Assembly (NCBI GenBank): GCA_003554345.1
Contig: PWGE01000202.1
Coordinates: 1 to 6,374, forward strand
Direction: 5' to 3'
Length of the DNA stretch: 6,374 bases
Origin: Candidatus Sumerlaeota bacterium
Lineage (GTDB): Bacteria; Sumerlaeota; T1SED10-198M
Shown: positions 1 through 4,878 of the stretch, piece by piece
How positions within the stretch are numbered: position 1 is the stretch's first letter
How the letters are laid out: the number at the start of each line of letters is the position of its first letter
Notes under the pieces: model-generated
What the model was told of the DNA's origin: nothing
What the model saw: only the letters and a program-made list of their open reading frames with translations
Database searches by the model: none
Translations under genes and position numbers: made by a program

Positions 1-1
1 C

Positions 2-250
2 CTGCTCATGATCAGTAGGGATCAGAATGGCAAAGCCCTTGTTTTTCTTAATAAAGACCGGCAGCATTATAAAAGATTTTATCATCCGCATCTTCATACC
101 CTTATGCAATCCGAACAGATTGAGGATATTTCTCTTGAAGATGTCATGGAGGGAGATAAACCCGACGAGATTGAATACTGGCTAAAGCCCGGTCAGATAA
201 AAATCTTTTACAGCACACCAAATGAAGGTAAAAGAGGAGGGCAGAAGTAA
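2..250 (+). CDS. 3' end of an unrecognised protein gene, truncated by window start
   Basis: The reading frame is open from base 2 to the TAA at 248-250, giving at least 82 residues. An ATG at 8-10 exists, but no Shine-Dalgarno can be judged because the window begins there, so the gene probably starts upstream. The visible part is hydrophilic, with an aromatic/His-rich segment (YKRFYHPHLH), an acidic middle (EDISLEDVMEGDKPDE) and a basic tail. There is no signal peptide, membrane helix or catalytic motif that I recognise. It does not resemble the C-terminus of PanB or PanC, the usual neighbours of panD. Its stop codon is one base before the panD start, and the panD ribosome binding site lies inside its last codons, so the two genes are probably co-transcribed and translationally coupled. 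Function unknown. Confidence 0.6.
   Translation: MLMISRDQNGKALVFLNKDRQHYKRFYHPHLHTLMQSEQIEDISLEDVMEGDKPDEIEYWLKPGQIKIFYSTPNEGKRGGQK
235..241 (+). promoter_or_regulatory. Shine-Dalgarno of panD
   Basis: AGGAGGG lies ten bases before the ATG at 252. It decides the panD start: an in-frame ATG at 222 would add ten residues, but it lies upstream of this site, has no comparable site of its own, and would shift the catalytic serine away from its family-standard position 25. Confidence 0.85.
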
Positions 251-251
251 T

Positions 252-611
252 ATGTTTATTACCTTACTGAAAGCCAAGATTCATGCTGCTACTGTTACCG
301 ATGCCAACCTGGAATATGAAGGGAGCATCGAAATTGACAATACCCTTCTTACGGCAAGCGGGATACGTCCTTTTGAAAAAGTGGATGTATATAATATTAC
401 CAACGGAAAGCGGTTCAGTACGTATGTAATAAAAGGCAAAGAAAACAGTGGGGTTATTGGGTTGAATGGAGCAGCTGCCCGACTTGCCTATCCCGGAGAT
501 TCGATTATCATTATTGCCTATGGACTATATGAGGCGGACGAAGCAGAAAAACATCAACCCACCATTATTCTGGTCGATGAAAACAATGTCCGGAAAAAGC
601 GCCTGCCTTGA
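252..611 (+). CDS. panD: Aspartate 1-decarboxylase (pyruvoyl-dependent)
   Basis: PanD removes the alpha-carboxyl group of L-aspartate to give beta-alanine, which is condensed with pantoate to form pantothenate, the precursor of coenzyme A. It is a cytosolic tetramer made as a proenzyme that cleaves itself between Gly24 and Ser25, turning the serine into the pyruvoyl cofactor. With the ATG at 252 the product is 119 residues, and the functional positions fall on the E. coli numbers: Lys9, His11, Gly24-Ser25 (YEGSIEID), Arg54, Thr57 and Tyr58 (RFSTY), followed by the NGAAAR segment (72-77) and PGD (81-83). The protein therefore looks intact and active. It begins one base after the preceding gene, suggesting a shared transcript. 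No panB or panC is visible here, so they may lie upstream or elsewhere. Identification is by family motifs and is firm. Confidence 0.97.
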   Translation: MFITLLKAKIHAATVTDANLEYEGSIEIDNTLLTASGIRPFEKVDVYNITNGKRFSTYVIKGKENSGVIGLNGAAARLAYPGDSIIIIAYGLYEADEAEKHQPTIILVDENNVRKKRLP

Positions 612-635
612 TAAATCAGTTTGATTTCATATAAT
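608..635 (+). promoter_or_regulatory. Strong sigma-A-type promoter for rpmH-rnpA(-hemW)
   Basis: TTGATA (608-613), a 16-base spacer and a perfect TATAAT (630-635) form a near-consensus housekeeping promoter. The -35 box covers the panD stop codon (609-611). Transcription would begin near base 642, giving a leader of about 40 bases before rpmH. A strong promoter fits a ribosomal protein gene. Inferred from sequence only. Confidence 0.8.
613..627 (+). repeat. Short inverted repeat inside the promoter spacer
   Basis: AAATCA (613-618) and TGATTT (622-627) are perfect six-base inverted arms separated by GTT. They fill most of the space between the -35 and -10 boxes of the rpmH promoter. The position would suit a repressor site, but arms this short can arise by chance, and no regulator is encoded nearby. 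Confidence 0.35.
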
Positions 636-666
636 GCTTCTTTAATAAATTGTTATAAAACCTCAA

Positions 667-675
667 AAGGGGGAG
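667..675 (+). promoter_or_regulatory. Shine-Dalgarno of rpmH
   Basis: AAGGGGGAG ends seven bases before the rpmH ATG. It is the best-placed ribosome binding site of the rpmH-rnpA-hemW unit. The two following genes have weak or no such site and probably depend on ribosomes loaded here. Confidence 0.75.
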
Positions 676-682
676 ATATAGA

Positions 683-817
683 ATGAAAAGGACGTATCAA
701 CCACATAACAAGCCTCGCAAAAGAAAACATGGTTTTCGTGCGCGTAAGAGCACTAAAGGTGGTCGGCGCGTCTTAAATGCCCGACGTAAAAAAGGCAGAA
801 AAAGAGTCTCCGTATAA
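683..817 (+). CDS. rpmH: 50S ribosomal protein L34 (bL34)
   Basis: The product is a 44-residue, strongly basic protein of the large ribosomal subunit, where it packs into 23S rRNA. It begins [20 protein letters not shown], the standard L34 opening, and continues through the [20 protein letters not shown] block that is typical of the family. Its length equals the common bacterial size. The ATG is supported by a strong Shine-Dalgarno and by a near-consensus promoter 48 bases upstream. rnpA follows after only six bases, the widely conserved rpmH-rnpA pairing, in which one transcript yields L34 in excess and RNase P protein at a low level. Unusually, panD rather than dnaA lies upstream, and I see no DnaA boxes in the short leader. 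Confidence 0.98.
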   Translation: MKRTYQPHNKPRKRKHGFRARKSTKGGRRVLNARRKKGRKRVSV

Positions 818-823
818 ACATAA

Positions 824-1180
824 ATGGATAAGGATTCCTCCTTTCACAAAAGCGAAAGGCTCAGGAAAAACCGTGACATACTTGCTGTTCTGAAAAAAGG
901 GACAAAGAAACCCACCCCTTACTTCTTACTTTATATTAGACCCTCTCCTTGTTCATGGAGCCGAATAGGGATATCTGTCTCCAGAAAAACCGGGAACGCT
1001 GTTATCAGGAATCGCATAAAGCGATATTTACGGGAGTATTTCCGGAGGCATAAAGCATTTTTATCTTTTCCGGTTGATATTTTTGTGGTTGCCCTTCCTG
1101 CCAGTGCTTCCATGGATTATAATGATGGTCTGAACAAATATATTGCCGCTTTACAGCAATATTTTAAGAGTTCCTCGTGA
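824..1180 (+). CDS. rnpA: Ribonuclease P protein component
   Basis: RnpA is the small basic cofactor of the RNase P ribozyme, which removes 5' leaders from precursor tRNAs. The 118-residue product is of normal family length. It opens with SERLRKNRDILAVLKKG (10-26), matching the usual start of the fold, has RIGISVSRKTGNAVIRNRIK (47-66) with the signature RNR box (62-64) that contacts the RNA, and continues RYLREYFRR (67-75). The ATG at 824 is the first possible start, because an in-frame TAA sits at 821-823. No Shine-Dalgarno is visible between the rpmH stop and this ATG, so translation is probably coupled to rpmH, consistent with low expression. The end overlaps the hemW start by four bases. 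The C-terminal tail is poorly conserved, as is usual in the family. Confidence 0.95.
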   Translation: MDKDSSFHKSERLRKNRDILAVLKKGTKKPTPYFLLYIRPSPCSWSRIGISVSRKTGNAVIRNRIKRYLREYFRRHKAFLSFPVDIFVVALPASASMDYNDGLNKYIAALQQYFKSSS

Positions 1181-2322
1181 AAGCTTCACACTGGGGGTTT
1201 TATTTTCATATTCCCTTTTGCCTGCAAAAGTGCTCTTATTGTGATTTTTATTCGTTTGAGGCTTTTCCCGAACAAATTCAAAGCTATGGTTCCTACCTGG
1301 CAAAAGAAGTCTTACTTTTAAAGGAAGAAGGGGGAGTGGGAGAAGGTATAGTAGATAGCATTTACCTCGGTGGAGGCACCCCTTCTCTTCTGGAAAGCAG
1401 TGCTATTCAGGAACTATTGAAGGTGATAAGTGATAACTTTTCCGTGGCTCACAATGCAGAAATTACTATGGAAATCAATCCCGGCCTTCATACTTCACCT
1501 CTGGCAGAGTATTTAGAAGCCGGTGTAAACCGTCTGAGTATTGGAATACAGAGTACTATTGACCATCATCTGTGCATGCTTGGCAGGAATAGAGATAAGA
1601 AGGCGCTGCCGGTCTTTATGAAAAATCTGCCTGAGAATGGTGATTATTGCATCTCAATGGACTTTTTGTATGGAATTCCCTATCAGAGCCTGGAAGATTT
1701 ACAAACAGACCTGGCTTTTATAGAACAACACTCACCTCATCATGTGTCTTATTATCAATTGACGTTTTACGAAGACACTGCTCTCTATGACAAGCAACGT
1801 AAGGGGGAAGTTTATATTCCTTCAGAAGAAGAACTTCTCAGCCAGGAGCGATTACTGTCTCATAAACTGGCGAAATCAGGTTATTGTCGGTATGAAGTTT
1901 CTAATTTTGCGAAAAATAGATGGGTGAGTCGTCACAATTTAAAATACTGGCAACTCCAACCATATTATGGTTTTGGAGAGGGTAGCAGTTCATTTTTTCA
2001 TAACAGTTGTCATGAAAATTTTAGCGGTAGAAAATATTATGAGGTATTGGATAAGGGACAGTTACCTGTAAAAACTCACCATTGTTATACTCCTGAACAG
2101 ATGATTCAGAACATGCTGATTATGGGGTTACGCTTAACAGAAGGGATATCCTGGCAGAAAATCCAGACCTCACTGGATGTTCTTTCCGAAAAAAAACATG
2201 TATATGAAAAAAAAATTTATGATCTGAGAAAAAGAAGAGTATTAGAGATATATAATGGCAGATTAAGAGTAAATCCAAAGTTTTATTGGGTGTTAGATAG
2301 TATTTTGCTTGAATTTATTTAA
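1177..2322 (+). CDS. hemW: HemW-like radical SAM protein (heme chaperone; formerly 'oxygen-independent coproporphyrinogen III oxidase-like')
   Basis: The 381-residue product belongs to the HemN/HemW radical SAM family. It has the FHIPFCLQKCSYCDFYS segment, with Cys15, Cys19 and Cys22 forming CxxxCxxC for the 4Fe-4S cluster, followed by Asp-Phe. The fourth cysteine found in true HemN is absent, which favours HemW, a protein that binds heme and delivers it to target proteins. Further family marks are YLGGGTPSLL (63-72), EINPG (99-103), RLSIGIQS (119-126), MDFLYGIP (161-168), YEVSNFA (239-245), SRHNLKYW (251-258) and MGLRLTEGISW (316-326). The start is a GTG within a GTGA overlap with the rnpA stop; AAGAG at 1166-1170 is a weak ribosome site, so coupling is likely. 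Some positions differ from the common HemW form (GRNRD where GRxH is usual, GFGEGSSSF where GFGAGAHSF is common). A paralogue with a different client cannot be excluded. Confidence 0.85.
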   Translation: MKASHWGFYFHIPFCLQKCSYCDFYSFEAFPEQIQSYGSYLAKEVLLLKEEGGVGEGIVDSIYLGGGTPSLLESSAIQELLKVISDNFSVAHNAEITMEINPGLHTSPLAEYLEAGVNRLSIGIQSTIDHHLCMLGRNRDKKALPVFMKNLPENGDYCISMDFLYGIPYQSLEDLQTDLAFIEQHSPHHVSYYQLTFYEDTALYDKQRKGEVYIPSEEELLSQERLLSHKLAKSGYCRYEVSNFAKNRWVSRHNLKYWQLQPYYGFGEGSSSFFHNSCHENFSGRKYYEVLDKGQLPVKTHHCYTPEQMIQNMLIMGLRLTEGISWQKIQTSLDVLSEKKHVYEKKIYDLRKRRVLEIYNGRLRVNPKFYWVLDSILLEFI

Positions 2323-2332
2323 ATTGTATACT
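2305..2332 (+). promoter_or_regulatory. Candidate sigma-A promoter upstream of the phosphohexomutase gene
   Basis: TTGCTT (2305-2310), a 16-base spacer and TATACT (2327-2332) fit a housekeeping promoter that begins inside the last codons of hemW. The area is very AT-rich and offers overlapping -10-like hexamers (2332-2337, 2335-2340), so the exact boxes are uncertain. It would separate the envelope genes from the rpmH unit. Confidence 0.45.
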
Positions 2333-2381
2333 ATTATATTGTTACCAGCCTTTTTATTTTGGAGAATGGAGTTTTTAGAAA

Positions 2382-4157
2382 ATGGAAGCTTTTATCAAAG
2401 AGCGTATTGAAAACTGGCTTGAAGGATCCTATGATGAATCTTCAAAGAAAGAGATCAGGGAGTTGCTGGAAGCTGGTGAAGAAAAAGAGTTGACGGATCG
2501 ATTTTATAAGGATCTTGAATTTGGTACCGGCGGTTTGAGAGGGATAGTGGGAGCAGGTACCAATCGTATGAATACCTACAATGTCCGGTTAGTGACTCAG
2601 GGTCTGGCAAATCATCTCAGGGGGAGGGCTGACAGAAAAGGGAAACCCCTGGTTATAGTCACCTTTGATTGTCGTAAATATTCTGATGTTTTTGCTGCCG
2701 AAGCTGCCAGAGTTTTAGCAGCAAACCAGATACAATGTTATCTGACGGAAAGTCTTAGACCCACCCCCTTTCTTTCTTATTGTGTCCGGCAAATGGAAGC
2801 AGATGCGGGGATAGTCATCACTGCCAGTCACAATCCCCCTCAATATAACGGATATAAGGTGTACGGTGCTGATGGTGCGCAGGTTATTTCGCCGGAAGAC
2901 AAACAGATTATTCAGAGGGTAAGAGACATAGCGGGGCAGGATGAGGTGAAGACCAAACCCTTTAATGAGGCCAAACAACAGGGTTTAATTAAATACATTC
3001 CCACGATTCTTGATGAAAATTATATAAGAGAGTGCGCTGAGACAGTACTTGCTCCAGAATTATTCAGTTCAGGCAATGTCGATTTAAAACTGGTATATAC
3101 CCCACTTCATGGTACGGGCATTACGCTTGTTCCGGCACTTTTCCAGAAACTGAACATGAAAAATTATTTTATTGTCTCTGAGCAGGAAAAGCCAGATGGA
3201 GCCTTTCCCACGGTGCGTTCTCCTAACCCGGAGGAACCTGAAGCCTTAAGCATGGCTCTTGAACTGGGGCGAAAAGAAAAGGCAGAGCTCATTCTGGCCA
3301 CAGACCCGGACGGGGACAGGGTGGGTATCGCCTTTCCGGATAAATCTGGAGATTTCATACTGCCTACCGGGAATCAGATAGCAGTTCTTGTTTGTTATTA
3401 TAAACTGTCCAAATTAGCCGCGAAGGGAAAAGATCTTTCCCGGGGGTATATTACCAAGACAATTGTTACGACCCGTTTACTTGACAGAATTGCTGAATAT
3501 TACGGTGTAAAATCCTTTAATGTGTTAACAGGTTTTAAATGGATTGCCCGGACAATGAGGGAAAATGAGGGTACTCTCAATTTTATTTTCGGAGGAGAAG
3601 AAAGTTACGGCTATCTGAATGGTGATTATTGCCGGGATAAAGATGCGGTGGGAATGTGTGGGGTACTGGCAGAGTTGGCCCTTTATCTGAGACAACAAAA
3701 CCAGACCTTTGACGAATATCTGGACAGGATATACGAACGGTTTGGTTTTTTCCTGGAGGAACAGCAATCAATTAAACTGGAAGGTCAGCAAGGAGAGAAG
3801 GCTATCCAGAAATTGTTAGCAGAGATACGAAAAGCACCTCCTTCTTCTCTGGGGGGCAGCCAACTGGAGTCGGTAATGGATGTGAAACAGGGGGCTGTAT
3901 TTGATGCCCATGGTGAAAAGGTTATAAAAAAATTAAACTTACCAACCTCGCCGGTGATTGGTCTGGACTACAAGGATGATACTCAGGTTATATTACGTCC
4001 TTCCGGGACTGAGCCAAAGATAAAATTTTACTTTGGAGTACGGAAAGATGTCCCTCCTCATCAGCTGCAACAAACAAAGATAGATGGGAGGGAAAAGATG
4101 AAAGAGATACAGAGTGAATTTATGGATATGATCAGGAAAATAATTAAGGAGCCTTGA
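2382..4157 (+). CDS. pgcA: Phospho-sugar mutase (phosphoglucomutase/phosphomannomutase, PgcA type)
   Basis: This cytosolic alpha-D-phosphohexomutase interconverts hexose 1- and 6-phosphates, most likely glucose and possibly mannose, feeding UDP-glucose, glycolipid and cell-envelope polysaccharide synthesis. The 591-residue length matches the long Firmicutes PgcA group (about 580) rather than the GlmM group (about 450). All four active-site elements are present: the catalytic phosphoserine loop TASHNP (147-152, Ser149), the metal-binding DPDGDR (308-313), the sugar-specificity loop GGEESYGY (404-411) and the phosphate-binding RPSGTEPKIK (539-548). An N-terminal FGTGGLRG (47-54) is also typical. 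The ATG has GGAG (2368-2371) ten bases upstream. The TGA lies two bases before the next gene's ATG, so the two are almost certainly co-transcribed. Preference for glucose over mannose cannot be read from the sequence. Confidence 0.93.
   Translation: MEAFIKERIENWLEGSYDESSKKEIRELLEAGEEKELTDRFYKDLEFGTGGLRGIVGAGTNRMNTYNVRLVTQGLANHLRGRADRKGKPLVIVTFDCRKYSDVFAAEAARVLAANQIQCYLTESLRPTPFLSYCVRQMEADAGIVITASHNPPQYNGYKVYGADGAQVISPEDKQIIQRVRDIAGQDEVKTKPFNEAKQQGLIKYIPTILDENYIRECAETVLAPELFSSGNVDLKLVYTPLHGTGITLVPALFQKLNMKNYFIVSEQEKPDGAFPTVRSPNPEEPEALSMALELGRKEKAELILATDPDGDRVGIAFPDKSGDFILPTGNQIAVLVCYYKLSKLAAKGKDLSRGYITKTIVTTRLLDRIAEYYGVKSFNVLTGFKWIARTMRENEGTLNFIFGGEESYGYLNGDYCRDKDAVGMCGVLAELALYLRQQNQTFDEYLDRIYERFGFFLEEQQSIKLEGQQGEKAIQKLLAEIRKAPPSSLGGSQLESVMDVKQGAVFDAHGEKVIKKLNLPTSPVIGLDYKDDTQVILRPSGTEPKIKFYFGVRKDVPPHQLQQTKIDGREKMKEIQSEFMDMIRKIIKEP
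4146..4151 (+). promoter_or_regulatory. Shine-Dalgarno deciding the start of the MshEN-membrane protein
   Basis: AAGGAG lies eight bases before the ATG at 4160. A TTG at 4154 in the same frame would be only two bases from the site, too close for initiation, so the ATG is preferred. The site lies inside the last codons of the phosphohexomutase gene. Confidence 0.8.
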
Positions 4158-4159
4158 AA

Positions 4160-4849
4160 ATGCCGGAAAAACAAAACTATAACCAGAAGAATCTTGCGGA
4201 GATGCTCCTCGATGAAGGGTTGATCAGTGAGGCTCAATATGAGGCGGTATTAGAGAGCCATCGGGATTCCGGGAAAAGGTTATCTGATATATTGGTAGAT
4301 AACAATTATATAACCGAAGGGGTCAAGGTAAATTTCTTAAAGAAACTACTGAAATTGAAGGTGGTTAAGCTGGCCGGGTTAAAAATACCGCAGGAGATTC
4401 TGCAAATCATTCCCCGGGAAATAGCTGAAAAGTACCGTACCGTTCCCTTAAAACTGGCAGATAACGTATTAACTGTTGCTATGGACGATCCCTCTGACCC
4501 TACAATTATTGACAATTTGAAGATGGTTACCAATTATGAAATCAAACCGGTGTTGGCTTCTACCAAGGATATCAAGTCGGCACTTTCGCAGTATGAGGGT
4601 GTCGAAAAAGCTGAAGAAGAAGTGGAGGAAATCTCCTCTTTTCCTCAAAGATTGGCTCATAACCTGGTGGCGATTGTCATCATGGCTATTCCTTTTCTTA
4701 TTTATCTTTATCAAATTTTTATTGGCCTGGCAGATAATCCAGAAGCCCAACGAGTATGGCTCGAACCCACTAACCAGATAACCTTTTACCTGGTATGGGC
4801 TCTGTGGGTGTCCCTGGTATATGAGGTTGATACAATATTTTTTCGATAA
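4160..4849 (+). CDS. Orphan MshEN/GspE-N domain protein with two C-terminal membrane helices
   Basis: The 229-residue product begins with the domain found at the N-terminus of type II secretion and type IV pilus ATPases (GspE_N/MshEN). Residues 11-65 form a helical pair (NLAEMLLDEGLISEAQYEAV, then RLSDILVDNNYITEGVKVNF). Residues 84-145 match the second half of the domain (IPREIAEKYRTVPLK, LTVAMDDPSDPTIIDNLKMV, and a closing DIKSALSQY). An acidic linker (148-158, Glu-rich) leads to two hydrophobic stretches, about 168-190 and 206-222, predicted to cross the membrane. There is no ATPase domain (no Walker A) and the frame ends cleanly, so it is not a broken GspE. Some MshEN domains bind cyclic di-GMP, but key Gly/Arg positions are degenerate here. 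It may be a membrane-anchored sensor or scaffold; its position between pgcA and mrdA hints at an envelope role, which is inference only. Confidence 0.8.
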   Translation: MPEKQNYNQKNLAEMLLDEGLISEAQYEAVLESHRDSGKRLSDILVDNNYITEGVKVNFLKKLLKLKVVKLAGLKIPQEILQIIPREIAEKYRTVPLKLADNVLTVAMDDPSDPTIIDNLKMVTNYEIKPVLASTKDIKSALSQYEGVEKAEEEVEEISSFPQRLAHNLVAIVIMAIPFLIYLYQIFIGLADNPEAQRVWLEPTNQITFYLVWALWVSLVYEVDTIFFR

Positions 4850-4878
4850 CCTGAAATTTTCCTTATAAATTATGAATA

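Noticed and set aside
222-251. Longer panD reading from the ATG at 222
   Set aside because: The strong Shine-Dalgarno lies downstream of this ATG, and the start at 252 places Lys9, Ser25, Arg54 and Tyr58 exactly on the family numbering.
612-682. Replication origin beside rpmH
   Set aside because: Origins often lie near rpmH, but this 71-base gap holds no DnaA boxes (TTATCCACA or its complement) and is filled by a promoter and leader.
1321-1350. Purine-rich run resembling an internal ribosome site
   Set aside because: It encodes a Glu/Gly-rich loop in HemW before the YLGGGTPS motif, and no plausible start codon with a meaningful frame follows at the right distance.
2323-2381. Terminator after hemW
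   Set aside because: There is a T-rich stretch, but I found no stable GC-rich stem before it; a promoter explains the AT-rich sequence better.
4154-4159. TTG start at 4154 for the MshEN-membrane protein, giving a four-base overlap with pgcA
   Set aside because: Only two bases separate it from the AAGGAG site; the ATG at 4160 has ideal eight-base spacing.
4469-4781. Open frames in other phases over the membrane part of the MshEN protein
   Set aside because: They are shadows of a gene with strong domain support; their products are low in recognisable structure and lack ribosome sites.
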